Source of the DNA: Hymenobacter perfusus
GTDB lineage: Bacteria; Bacteroidota; Bacteroidia; Cytophagales; Hymenobacteraceae
Length of the DNA: 64,000 nt
Assembly: GCF_003944765.1 (NCBI RefSeq)
Contig: NZ_RWIU01000003.1
Coordinates: 434,001 to 498,000, forward strand
Reading direction: 5' to 3'
Shown here: positions 7,632 to 15,455 of the stretch, in pieces
Layout: each line of letters opens with the position of its first letter
Numbering within the stretch: the stretch's first letter is position 1
The notes under the pieces: model-generated
What the model saw: only the letters and a program-made list of their open reading frames with translations
Told to the model about the DNA's origin: nothing
Databases searched by the model: none
Program-made: the position numbers and the translations under genes

Positions 7632-8363
7632 CTACTTCGTGTTGTAAGTTACCCCGATGGTGACGTTGGTATTGTCGCGGGGCTTGCCTTCCGGAATGCG
7701 GTTCTCGAAGGTGTAGGCGTAGGTGCTGGTGATGGCGAAGCGCGGGGTAAAGCGCAGGGCCAGCGACGAAGTATGCGTAACGCGGTAATCCGAAAAATCC
7801 TGGAGGTTAGGCTGGTAGAAGGTGATGGAGTTGAACGTGAACACGCGGTAGGAGTAGGCCACCTTGAGGCGGGCAGAGCTGCGGGCCACGGTGCGGGAGC
7901 TGCCATCCTGAAAATACGTGGCCTCCCGCAGCAACAGGTTGCTCACGGCCACCTCGCGCCCCAATGAGTCCTGGTAAAACGCCCAGCCCGGCCCCGCGCC
8001 CACTTGGTAACGGTTATCGATGCCGCGCAAATTGCTCCGCTCGTAGCCCCCGATGCCGTAGAAGCGGAAGTGGCCTTTCCAGTAGTAGGGCGTGGCGTTG
8101 AGCAGCCATTCCCGCTCCCGCAGCCGCCCGTCCTGCTTGCCAAACGTGAAGCTGCCCGTTACCGGCGCCCCAAAGTGCAGCCCCCGCAGCAGCGTAACCG
8201 AATGGGCGGTGGCAAACAGCGTCCGGTTGACGCCGCCCGACGTGTACTGCCCGGAAAGCTGCCCCGAGTAGCGGATGATGGTGGTATCGGACTTTTGGGC
8301 CCGGGCCGGCAGGGCCGCGCCGCCGAGTAGTAGGAGGAGCAAGAGAAGCTGAAGAAAACGCAT
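7632..8363 (-). CDS. DUF481-like outer-membrane protein
   Basis: 243 residues with a classical signal peptide (MRFLQLLLLLLLLGGAALPA, cut near ARAQ). The mature chain is a series of alternating beta strands with many aromatic ends (WLLNATPYYWKGHFRFYGIGGYERSN, LRFTPRFAITSTYAYTFENR), resembling the DUF481 / salt-induced outer-membrane family. In those proteins the strand containing FKNRTPFYKR-like residues defines the barrel. The cellular role of the family is not settled. The gene is monocistronic with its own TACCTTTG -7 box. Confidence 0.65.
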   Translation of the reverse strand: MRFLQLLLLLLLLGGAALPARAQKSDTTIIRYSGQLSGQYTSGGVNRTLFATAHSVTLLRGLHFGAPVTGSFTFGKQDGRLREREWLLNATPYYWKGHFRFYGIGGYERSNLRGIDNRYQVGAGPGWAFYQDSLGREVAVSNLLLREATYFQDGSSRTVARSSARLKVAYSYRVFTFNSITFYQPNLQDFSDYRVTHTSSLALRFTPRFAITSTYAYTFENRIPEGKPRDNTNVTIGVTYNTK

Positions 8364-8395
8364 AAGGCTTAGGCCGCAAAAAGGCTGCTACCGGG

Positions 8396-8403
8396 CAAAG
8401 GTA
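8396..8403 (-). promoter_or_regulatory. -7 box (TACCTTTG) for the DUF481-like gene
   Basis: Minus-strand TACCTTTG, 33 bases before the ATG at 8363. Exact TAnnTTTG match; the -33 element was not identified. Confidence 0.45.
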
Positions 8404-8462
8404 GTCCTCGGGGCCGGGAGTAAACGGCCGCCGTGCCTCACGTTGCCCTCATCAAAGCGGGC

Positions 8463-8470
8463 TACCTTTG
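8463..8470 (+). promoter_or_regulatory. -7 box (TACCTTTG) for the ClC gene
   Basis: Exact TACCTTTG with a GTTG 17 bases upstream (8442-8445) as a possible -33 element. It leaves a leader of about 55 bases before the ATG at 8531. Confidence 0.5.
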
Positions 8471-8530
8471 GGGCGTGGGCGCTCAACATGCCTGCCAGTC
8501 AGCCGCTTTTCCCCACCTGTTCCCGCCTGC

Positions 8531-9898
8531 ATGCAGCTACCCGATTCGCTCCGCCGTCAGCTAAAAGCCCGCTACGATGCCATTGCCAACCACCACATCA
8601 AGCGCGACCTGCTGAACGCGTTGCCGTTTTGGGTAGGAGCCGTGGTGACCGGGCTGGTGGCGGTGCTGTACGCCAAGCTGTTCGGGTGGGCCGAAGCCGG
8701 TACGCGCTATATCTACCACCTGTCGCCGTGGCTGTTTCTGGCCATTACGCCGCTGTGCTTTCTGGTGGGGTGGTGGCTGGTGCAGCGGTACGCGCCCTAC
8801 TCCCGGGGCAGCGGCATCCCGCAGGTCAGCGCCGCCATCGACCTGAGCAACCCGCGCCACCGCTACAAAGTGAGCCGTCTGCTCAGCCTGCGCATTGTAG
8901 TAGTCAAAATCGTGTCGAGTCTGGTGATGGTGGTGGGCGGGGCCGTTATCGGGCGCGAAGGACCCACCATCCAGATTGCGGCTTCCATCTTTAAGAAGAT
9001 AAACGACTGGCTGCCGGCCTGGTACCCGAAGGTGTCGCGGCGTAACATGGTCATCACCGGGGCGGCGGCGGGACTGGCTTCAGCCTTCAATACGCCGCTG
9101 GGTGGTATCGTGTTTGCCATTGAGGAGCTGACCAAAACGCACTTCAACTACTTCAAGTCGGCCCTGCTCACGGGCGTTATCATTGCCGGCCTCACGGCCC
9201 TCAACCTGCTGGGGCCTTACCTGTACCTGGGCTACCCCAAGCTCGACCACCTGCCCATCTGGATTATCTTCGTGGTGATGCTGGTGGCGGTGCTCACCGG
9301 GTTTGCCGCCAGCAGCATGGCCGAGGCTATCCTGTGGCTGCTGCGCCAGAAAGCCCGCCTGACCAGCCCCGTGCAGCGGGCCCTGTACCCGGTAGCCTGC
9401 GGCCTGCTGATTGCCGGACTGGGCGTGGCCTTCGGGGAGCAGGTGTTCGGCTCGGGCAAGGAAATTATGGTGAGCACCCTGTTTACCGCCGACAAGCACG
9501 TGGCCTGGTACCTGCCGCTGCTGCGCATCATCGGGCCGATTATTTCCTTCTCCACGGGCGCGGCCGGCGGCATTTTCGCGCCCGCTCTGAGTGCCGGTGC
9601 CAGCATAGGGGCCGTGGTGGCCGAGTGGATGTACCTGCCCGATACGGCCACCAACCTACTGGTACTCTGCGGCATGGCCGGCTTCCTGACGGGTGTCACG
9701 CGCAGCCCGTTCACCTCGTCCATCCTGGTGATTGAAATGACCAACAGCCACAACATCATCTTCTACCTGATGCTCACGGCGCTGCTGGCCAACCTGGTGT
9801 CCAACCTCGTCACCCGCCACTCCTTTTACGACCAGCTCAAGGTGCAATACATCCAGGAAATCCACCGCGCGGAGTTGCAGGCGGAAACAAGTAGATAG
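8531..9898 (+). CDS. ClC-family chloride channel or H+/Cl- antiporter
   Basis: 455 residues, inner-membrane. The three ClC signature segments are present: GSGIP (93-97), GREGP (141-145, gating Glu143) and GGIFAPALSAGA. The proton-path glutamate region FNTPLGGIVFAIEEL keeps the Glu-Glu pair (198-199) found in proton-coupled exchangers such as ClC-ec1. That favours an antiporter over a passive channel, although this is inference. No C-terminal CBS domains are present. The start at MQLPDSLRRQ was chosen over a longer frame whose extra residues lie in the predicted leader. Confidence 0.93.
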   Translation: MQLPDSLRRQLKARYDAIANHHIKRDLLNALPFWVGAVVTGLVAVLYAKLFGWAEAGTRYIYHLSPWLFLAITPLCFLVGWWLVQRYAPYSRGSGIPQVSAAIDLSNPRHRYKVSRLLSLRIVVVKIVSSLVMVVGGAVIGREGPTIQIAASIFKKINDWLPAWYPKVSRRNMVITGAAAGLASAFNTPLGGIVFAIEELTKTHFNYFKSALLTGVIIAGLTALNLLGPYLYLGYPKLDHLPIWIIFVVMLVAVLTGFAASSMAEAILWLLRQKARLTSPVQRALYPVACGLLIAGLGVAFGEQVFGSGKEIMVSTLFTADKHVAWYLPLLRIIGPIISFSTGAAGGIFAPALSAGASIGAVVAEWMYLPDTATNLLVLCGMAGFLTGVTRSPFTSSILVIEMTNSHNIIFYLMLTALLANLVSNLVTRHSFYDQLKVQYIQEIHRAELQAETSR

Positions 9899-9996
9899 CC
9901 GTGCGTTCAGAAATAATTGCGGATGGGTATCGGTATATTCAAGCTCGTTTAGCGCACTACCGCGCCCATTTTTAAGGATAAATCAGCAAGACGAAT

Positions 9997-10296
9997 ATGA
10001 AGCTGAGTGAAGTTATAGCTGCAATTGACGAGCAACCTGAAGCCGCAATTGTATTCGTTAAAAAGGTGAATGGAAAGGTTCTGCCTGACTCTGAGGTAGT
10101 GCTGGTAAAGCTGCCTGAAGAAGAGGAAGACTGGAAAACAGATCAAATGGCAAGCAAATACTGTCCCGGGCTCGAATACTTTTTAGAAGTGTTTATTATA
10201 CAGGATATGGTGGATGATCTGAGAGGTATGGCCGATTATCAAACATTAGATCAGCAGGTAAAACGGATTATCCATTATGCTGAATATGATGCGTAA
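9997..10296 (+). CDS. Hypothetical protein, small and acidic
   Basis: 99 residues with no signal peptide or membrane segment; I do not recognise the family. The middle is strongly acidic (KLPEEEEDWKTDQM) and the C-terminus is helical. Base composition is less GC-rich than the neighbours (many AAA, GAA, ATT and TAT codons), which suggests a recently acquired or fast-evolving gene. It overlaps the start of the next gene and may be translationally coupled to it. Confidence 0.6.
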   Translation: MKLSEVIAAIDEQPEAAIVFVKKVNGKVLPDSEVVLVKLPEEEEDWKTDQMASKYCPGLEYFLEVFIIQDMVDDLRGMADYQTLDQQVKRIIHYAEYDA

Positions 10297-10864
10297 AATT
10301 CTACTATTGCTTCTATTTACTGCTTTTGCAACAACGGCTAACGGCCAAACGGTCCTTCAGGGTGACTCGCTGTACCGAGGGTTACAGGTAGGCAAGTCAA
10401 CCTTTGATGACATTAGGCGAGTAATGGGCAGCGGCTACAAAGCTGAAGAGATAATAGGGGAAAGTAACGCACTGCTGCGGGATGGGAGGTGTGTTATTAT
10501 AAGGCGGGTAATCGGACAAAAGGTCTACTACCGTAAACAGGGAGTTATATTTTACATCCGGAGTAATCCTAAGCGAGAATGGTTAGCAGGAATTGACTTC
10601 AGTTCCAGCGCTACTGTGCAGTCCTCCCAAGGTATTACCCCCGGCCACCATACGTTTGCTGACGTAATTGCTCACTACGGGCCTGTTGATTTTGACAAGA
10701 AGGACAACGAGGAACCCAGGCTTGAGGAATCCTCCGATGATGGTGAGCAGTGGATGACCAGCATCGTATTCCCGAACGTCAGCTTTCGAAGTGTCGGCAA
10801 GCGTCAGCCCGGCGAAAATATCTTGCTGCGTAGGATAGAGGTTATTCGTTTGGCTAGTGAGTAA
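10289..10864 (+). CDS. Hypothetical secreted protein
   Basis: About 191 residues with an N-terminal signal peptide (MRKILLLLLFTAFATTANGQ). In-frame ATGs at 10277 and 10286 are alternatives, and all three overlap the end of the upstream gene. The mature part contains two similar units: LYRGLQVGKSTFDDIRRVMG and ITPGHHTFADVIAHYGPV. Each resembles the short 'G-x-S-T-x-x-D-V' repeat seen in periplasmic SmpA/BamE-like small proteins. That comparison is only suggestive. Base composition is lower in GC than the surroundings. Confidence 0.6.
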   Translation: MRKILLLLLFTAFATTANGQTVLQGDSLYRGLQVGKSTFDDIRRVMGSGYKAEEIIGESNALLRDGRCVIIRRVIGQKVYYRKQGVIFYIRSNPKREWLAGIDFSSSATVQSSQGITPGHHTFADVIAHYGPVDFDKKDNEEPRLEESSDDGEQWMTSIVFPNVSFRSVGKRQPGENILLRRIEVIRLASE

Positions 10865-10866
10865 AC

Positions 10867-10905
10867 ACAACGCCCCGGTTGCAGCAAGTGCAACCGGGGC
10901 GTTGT
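10867..10905. terminator. Perfect 17-bp bidirectional hairpin
   Basis: ACAACGCCCCGGTTGCA at 10867-10883 pairs without mismatch to 10889-10905 around a 5-base loop. It lies between convergent genes and serves both the small secreted-protein gene and the transketolase C-half gene. Confidence 0.75.
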
Positions 10906-10926
10906 ATAGGTAAATCAACCCAAACC

Positions 10927-11883
10927 CTACTTCCGGCGGGCCATTACTTTCTCCACGGCGGCCACAATAGCCTGCTCGTTGAGGCCGTATTTCTCCATCA
11001 GCTGGTCGGGGGTGCCGGATTCGCCGAAGGAGTCGTTGACGGCTACCATTTCCAGGGGCAGGGGCTCCTCGCGGGCCAGCAGCTGGGCGATGGAGTCGCC
11101 GAGGCCGCCGTTCATCTGGTGCTCCTCAGCCGTTACCACGCAGCGCGTTTTGCGGGCCGACTCCAGAATTAGTCGGGCATCCAGGGGCTTGATGGTGTGG
11201 ATGTTGATGATTTCGGCGTTGATGCCTTTCTCAGCCAGCAGCTTGCCGGCCAGGATGGCCTTCCACACCAAATGGCCGGTGGCGAAGATGCTCACGTCGG
11301 CACCCTCGTTCAGCACGATGCCCTTGCCAACTTCAAACGGCTGATCGGCGGGGGTGAAGTTGGGCACCACGGGCCGGCCGAAGCGCAGGTACACGGGGCC
11401 CTCGTAGTCGGCAATGGCAATGGTGGCGGCTTTGGTCTGGTTGTAGTCGCAGGGGTTGATGACGGTCATGTGGGGCAGCATTTTCATCAGCCCGATGTCC
11501 TCCAGAATCTGGTGGGTGGCACCGTCTTCGCCCAGGGTGAGGCCAGCGTGGGAGGCACAGATCTTCACGTTCTTGTTGGAATACGCAATGCTCTGACGGA
11601 TCTGGTCGTACACGCGGCCGGTGCTGAAGTTGGCGAAGGTGCCCGTGAAGGGAATCTTACCGCCAATGGTGAGGCCGGCGGCCAGGCCCATCATGTTGGC
11701 CTCAGCAATGCCCACCTGGAAAAACCGCTCGGGGTTGTCCTTGATGAAGGCATCCATCTTGAGCGAGCCGATGAGGTCGGCGCAGAGGGCTACCACGTTG
11801 GGGTTGGTGCGGCCCAGCTCCTGCAAACCAGCGCCAAAGCCACTGCGGGTATCCTTCGATTCGGTGTAGGGAAAGTCTTTCAT
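10927..11883 (-). CDS. Transketolase, C-terminal half (pyrimidine-binding and C-terminal domains)
   Basis: 318 residues covering the second half of transketolase. Visible are GIAEANMMGLAAGLTIGGKIPF (thiamine-pyrimidine domain), ASHAGLTLGEDGATHQILED, and the C-terminal domain EEHQMNGGLGDSIAQLL. Split transketolases made of two genes of about 300 residues each are common in Bacteroidota and other phyla; the two subunits assemble into the active enzyme of the pentose phosphate pathway. Its partner is at 13694-14596, but a VWA gene lies between them, which is unusual. It ends at a shared hairpin terminator. Confidence 0.93.
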   Translation of the reverse strand: MKDFPYTESKDTRSGFGAGLQELGRTNPNVVALCADLIGSLKMDAFIKDNPERFFQVGIAEANMMGLAAGLTIGGKIPFTGTFANFSTGRVYDQIRQSIAYSNKNVKICASHAGLTLGEDGATHQILEDIGLMKMLPHMTVINPCDYNQTKAATIAIADYEGPVYLRFGRPVVPNFTPADQPFEVGKGIVLNEGADVSIFATGHLVWKAILAGKLLAEKGINAEIINIHTIKPLDARLILESARKTRCVVTAEEHQMNGGLGDSIAQLLAREEPLPLEMVAVNDSFGESGTPDQLMEKYGLNEQAIVAAVEKVMARRK

Positions 11884-11917
11884 GCGTGGGGGGGTATGTT
11901 TTGGAGTTTATTCGGGT

Positions 11918-12095
11918 GTCATGCTGAGCGCAGTCGAAGCATCTCAACCGCTTCGTCTGTCTGGGTCACTAGCCCAGGGTTTAAACCCTGGGCTATGGAG
12001 TGGGGGCTGTCCTCACGATTGGGGTTAGCCAGCGGTAGAGATGCTTCGACTACGGCTCCGTGCCCTGGCTCGATTCGCCACATGCTCAGCATGAC
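11918..12095. repeat. Family A palindromic intergenic repeat, copy 1 (with nested 24-bp palindrome)
   Basis: Starts GTCATGCTGAGCGCAGTCGA and ends with CATGCTCAGCATGAC in inverse orientation; the inner arms carry AAGCATCTC / GAGATGCTT. Between them lies a perfect 24-bp palindrome (11971-11994) made of AGCCCAGGGTTT and its mirror. It separates the VWA gene from the transketolase C-half gene. Confidence 0.8.
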
Positions 12096-12115
12096 GTTCT
12101 GGTTTGCTATGTTGC

Positions 12116-13510
12116 TCATCGGCCAAAAATGCTGACCGACGAGGTTTGACCCGGCCGGATGGTGAAGGTGCGCACGTCGGTGAACTGGCTGCCGGTGGCG
12201 GTTTTGGTGCGGAACACGAGGCGGTAGGCCCCGGGCTGCATCGGCAGGTTGACTTTGCTGCTGGTTTCGGGTAGGTTGTACACCCACTGCTGCTGCTCGT
12301 CCTGACCGAGGCGGTAGATGCTGCCGTAGCCTTTCAGATCCGACACGATGTTGAGGATGCCGGGCGCTTCGTAGGTTACGGCGGTTTCCTGGCCCTGCTT
12401 CACCGTGATGCGCCGCAGCTGCCGGGGCAGCGTCAGCAACTCCACCTCGTAGGTGCCGGCCAGCAGTTTCTGCCGCGCCCCGAAGGGCAAAGCCACCACC
12501 GTAGCCGGGTTGCCGGCCGCCCGCACCACGGCCTGCACCGTGCCGTAAGGGTTAGGCGAAATGCCCGGCCCTTGCAGCCACAGCGTGCCCTGGGGCGTTT
12601 TGTAGGTCAGCACGTTGGCCCGGCCCGGCCGGATGGGCAGGTTGCTTTGCCGCACCGGGGGCACCGTGTTAATCACCAGGTCGTAGCTCTGCAAAGCGTC
12701 GATGTCGAGTACGTCGGACTTGCTTTGGGCGTCGCGGTAGTGCACGTAGTTGTACTCGGGCAGGTCCGTCACGTTATTCACAAACGTCATATTCACGTTC
12801 GATTCCACGGGGCGGCCCTGCTCGTCGGTGAGGTTTACGCTGACGGTGGTTTTGGCCAGCGTCTGGGTCACTACGTCGTTGAGGATGCTGCGAAAGGTCT
12901 TCACATCGGCCGCGTTGTAGTACTGGCCCAGGCATTCCAGCTGCTTGCCAAACTCCCGCTCGGCCCCAATGCCAATCACAAACGGCTTCAGAAACACCCG
13001 CTTCCGTTGCAGGGCTACGGCCGTGGCGCACGGGTCGCCCTTGCAGGATTCCAGGCCGTCGGTAATCAGGATGAGCACGTTGCGGGTCGATTTATCCACC
13101 GGAAAGTCCTGGGCCGACTGCAGCAAGGAGTAGGTGATGGGCGTGTTGCCCTTGGGCTCAATCGTCTTCAGCCGCGCCTTGATAGCCCCCGCGTTTTTGG
13201 GCGCGAAGGCCACTTCCAGCTTCGAATCCTCGCAGTTGTTCTCCTTGTTTTCGTGCTGGTGCCCGTAGGCCCGCAGCGCCAGCTCCAGGTTGGGGTAGGC
13301 GTTGAGCGAGTCCACCATTTTCGACAGCAGCCGCTTGGCTACGTCCCAGCGTTGCTCGCCTTCCCACGGTGCCCGCATCGAGCCGGACGCATCCAGCACG
13401 AACAGAATACGCGTGGTTTTGGGCTGGGCAGGCGCTGCGTTCTGGGCACGACTCAGCCCGGGGGCCAGTAGCCCCGCAAGCAAGCACGTAACCAAAACCA
13501 GATGGCGCAT
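12116..13510 (-). CDS. Secreted von Willebrand factor A (VWA) domain protein
   Basis: About 464 residues. A signal peptide (MRHLVLVTCLLAGLLAPGLS, cut near RAQN) leads into a VWA domain with an intact metal-ion-dependent adhesion motif, D40-A-S42-G-S44, followed by ITDGLESCKGDPC. The C-terminal half (about 230-464) contains repeated beta modules of the PEGA/carboxypeptidase-regulatory kind (LLAGTYEVELLTLPRQLRRITVKQG). No transmembrane anchor is seen, so it is exported and probably periplasmic or secreted. It lies between the two transketolase subunit genes, bracketed by two repeats of one family. Its role is unknown; a functional link to transketolase is not expected. Confidence 0.85.
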   Translation of the reverse strand: MRHLVLVTCLLAGLLAPGLSRAQNAAPAQPKTTRILFVLDASGSMRAPWEGEQRWDVAKRLLSKMVDSLNAYPNLELALRAYGHQHENKENNCEDSKLEVAFAPKNAGAIKARLKTIEPKGNTPITYSLLQSAQDFPVDKSTRNVLILITDGLESCKGDPCATAVALQRKRVFLKPFVIGIGAEREFGKQLECLGQYYNAADVKTFRSILNDVVTQTLAKTTVSVNLTDEQGRPVESNVNMTFVNNVTDLPEYNYVHYRDAQSKSDVLDIDALQSYDLVINTVPPVRQSNLPIRPGRANVLTYKTPQGTLWLQGPGISPNPYGTVQAVVRAAGNPATVVALPFGARQKLLAGTYEVELLTLPRQLRRITVKQGQETAVTYEAPGILNIVSDLKGYGSIYRLGQDEQQQWVYNLPETSSKVNLPMQPGAYRLVFRTKTATGSQFTDVRTFTIRPGQTSSVSIFGR

Positions 13511-13536
13511 CTCGGGTATAGCCGGAAAAAAGAACG

Positions 13537-13680
13537 TCATGCTGAGCTTGCCGAAGCATCTCTACCGCTTCGGTAGCCCTCCTTAGCCCAGGGTTTAAAC
13601 CCTGGGCTATTCAGCAGCAGTTTCTGTTGACTAATTTGAGATAATCAGCGGGAGAGATGCTTCGGCAAGCTCAACATGAC
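13537..13680. repeat. Family A palindromic intergenic repeat, copy 2 (with the same nested palindrome)
   Basis: Outer arms GTCATGCTGAGCTTGCCGAA and its inverse, ending in TCAACATGAC. It contains the same 24-bp palindrome as copy 1, here at about 13585-13608. It separates the transketolase N-half gene from the VWA gene. Confidence 0.8.
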
Positions 13681-13693
13681 CGAACCGGGTGAT

Positions 13694-14596
13694 TTAGTAG
13701 TCGCCGGCTTTTTCTACGGCCAGTTGCTGGAGGGCAATTTCCAGCTGCTCGTTGTTCGGAGCCACGCCGTGCCACTTGTGCGAGCCCATCATGAAGTCCA
13801 CGCCGAAGCCCATCTGGGTATCCATCAGCACCATCACGGGGCGGCCGTTGCTGAGCAGGCCCTGCGCTTCCTCGATGGTGGGCAGCAGCTTTTCCAGGTC
13901 GTTGCCATCGGTTTCCAGAACCTGCCAGTTGAAGGATTCGAACTTGGCGCGTAGGTCGCCGAGGCCACCGATTTTCTCGGTGGGACCATCAATCTGCTGG
14001 CCGTTGCGGTCCACGAAGGCAATGAGGTTATTGACTTTGTGATGGGGGGCGTACAGGGCCGCTTCCCATACCTGACCTTCCTGCAACTCGCCGTCGCCCA
14101 TCAGCACATACACCGTGCTGTTGTCGCCGTTGAGCTTTTTGGCCTGGGCGGCCCCGGTGGCCACGCTCAGGCCCTGGCCCAAGGAGCCCGAGGCTACCCG
14201 GATGCCGGGCAGGTGCTCATGCGTGGCGGGGTGACCCTGGAGGCGGGAGTTCAGCTTGCGGAACGTGGCCAGCTCACTTACCGGGAAATAGCCCGAGCGG
14301 GCCAGCACCGAGTAGAAAACCGGCGAAATGTGGCCGTTGGAAAGGAAAAACAGATCCTGCCCGATGCCGTCCATATCGAAGGGCTGGGGCGTGTGCTTCA
14401 TCACCTTGAAATAGAGGGCCACCAGCAGATCGGTGCAGCCCAGCGAGCCGCCGGGGTGACCCGAGTTGACGGCGTGTACCATGCGCACGATGTCGCGCCG
14501 CACCTGGGCGGCAATCTGTTTCAGCTCGGCTACCGATTTGGTAGCTGCGGGCGTGTGGGTTTCGGATGAGGCGGCGAATGACGTGTCCTGCGACAT
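13694..14596 (-). CDS. Transketolase, N-terminal half (thiamine diphosphate-binding domain)
   Basis: About 300 residues. The family hallmarks are HAVNSGHPGGSLGCTDLLVALYF near the N-terminus and the ThDP/Mg motif VLMGDGELQEGQVWEAALYA with the downstream NGQQIDG. It binds the diphosphate of thiamine and pairs with the C-half at 10927-11883. I start at MSQDTSFAASSETH (14594-14596); the longer frame begins 11 residues earlier without a better context. It has a TACCTTTG -7 box 30 bases upstream. The VWA gene follows it, 183 bases downstream. Confidence 0.92.
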   Translation of the reverse strand: MSQDTSFAASSETHTPAATKSVAELKQIAAQVRRDIVRMVHAVNSGHPGGSLGCTDLLVALYFKVMKHTPQPFDMDGIGQDLFFLSNGHISPVFYSVLARSGYFPVSELATFRKLNSRLQGHPATHEHLPGIRVASGSLGQGLSVATGAAQAKKLNGDNSTVYVLMGDGELQEGQVWEAALYAPHHKVNNLIAFVDRNGQQIDGPTEKIGGLGDLRAKFESFNWQVLETDGNDLEKLLPTIEEAQGLLSNGRPVMVLMDTQMGFGVDFMMGSHKWHGVAPNNEQLEIALQQLAVEKAGDY

Positions 14597-14626
14597 GGGT
14601 TCGGGTTGAGAATGGGTTTGGTGAGG

Positions 14627-14634
14627 CAAAGGTA
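14627..14634 (-). promoter_or_regulatory. -7 box (TACCTTTG) for the transketolase N-half gene
   Basis: Minus-strand TACCTTTG, 30 bases before the ATG at 14596. Exact consensus match; no clear -33 element. Confidence 0.45.
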
Positions 14635-14665
14635 GGAAGTTGGCAGAGGAACCGGCGTGGCGGTT

Positions 14666-14790
14666 TCTGTCATCCTACATCTGGCGTCCGCTTGCGAAGG
14701 ACCTTATTACATCAGCACGACAGCTGTACAATGACTCGTTCCTGCGTGATAAGGTCCTTCGCAAGCGGACGCCAGATGTAGGATGACAGA
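14666..14790. repeat. Family B palindromic intergenic repeat, copy 1
   Basis: Two near-perfect arms of about 42 bases. The outer ends read TCTGTCATCC and GGATGACAGA; the inner ends carry GAAGGACCTTATTA / GATAAGGTCC. The loop is about 35-40 bases. It lies between the transketolase N-half promoter and the bcp terminator. Confidence 0.85.
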
Positions 14791-14803
14791 TGAAGCCATA
14801 AGT

Positions 14804-14824
14804 AAAAAGCCCCGCCGGAGGGGC
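14804..14824 (-). terminator. Intrinsic terminator of bcp
   Basis: On the minus strand GCCCC, six loop bases, GGGGC and then five T. It begins 19 bases after the bcp stop codon. Confidence 0.7.
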
Positions 14825-14842
14825 GAGGCTTTCGGGGGAAAA

Positions 14843-15292
14843 CTACAGCAGCTGAGCCGCGTGGTTCTTGGTATCGACTTTGGTAATGACTTTCTCGATC
14901 AGGCCCTGCGCATCAATGAGGAAGGTGTAGCGCATGGTGCCCATGTACTTGCGGCCGTACATCGACTTCTCCTGCCACACGCCGTAGTCCTGCACCAGCT
15001 TCTTGTCCTCATCCACGAGCAGCGGGAAAGGCAGCTCGTGCTTGGTGGCAAACTTCTGGTGCGACTTCTCCGAGTCGATGCTCACGCCCAGTACCTGCAC
15101 GCCGGCGGCCTGGAGCTGCGCGTAGTTGTCACGCAGGTTGCAGGCCTGGGCGGTGCAGCCCGAGGTGTCGTCTTTGGGATAGAAGTAGAGGGCCACTTTG
15201 CGGCCCGCGTAGTCCTGGAGGCGGTGGAGGGTGCCGTTCTGGTCTTTGGCTTCGAAGGCCGGGGCCTGCTCGCCAGCTTGAGGTACTGCCAT
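14843..15292 (-). CDS. bcp: Thioredoxin-dependent thiol peroxidase (peroxiredoxin Q/BCP)
   Basis: 149 residues, the usual Bcp length. It reduces hydrogen and organic peroxides in the cytoplasm with thioredoxin as donor. The motif FYPKDDTSGCTAQACNLRD holds the peroxidatic Cys46 and a resolving Cys51 five residues later, the atypical 2-Cys arrangement of this subfamily. The C-terminal part MRYTFLIDAQGLIEKVI is also typical. It is monocistronic, flanked by family B repeats on both sides and ended by an intrinsic terminator. Confidence 0.94.
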   Translation of the reverse strand: MAVPQAGEQAPAFEAKDQNGTLHRLQDYAGRKVALYFYPKDDTSGCTAQACNLRDNYAQLQAAGVQVLGVSIDSEKSHQKFATKHELPFPLLVDEDKKLVQDYGVWQEKSMYGRKYMGTMRYTFLIDAQGLIEKVITKVDTKNHAAQLL

Positions 15293-15344
15293 GCCGCGAA
15301 GATAGAAGGGTTTTTTGGTGATTACAGGGATGAAATATCGATTT

Positions 15345-15437
15345 GTCTGTCATCCTGAGCGCAGCGAAGGACCTTATTACGCTCGAACATCGCACCCAAA
15401 CGTGATAAGGTCCTTCGCTGCGCTCAGGATGACAGAC
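15345..15437. repeat. Family B palindromic intergenic repeat, copy 2
   Basis: Arms GTCTGTCATCCTGAGCGCAG and its inverse; the inner ends GAAGGACCTTATTAC and GTGATAAGGTCCTTC match those of copy 1. It lies between the bcp start and the end of the lipocalin gene. Confidence 0.85.
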
Positions 15438-15455
15438 GTTTTATTAACATTCTCC

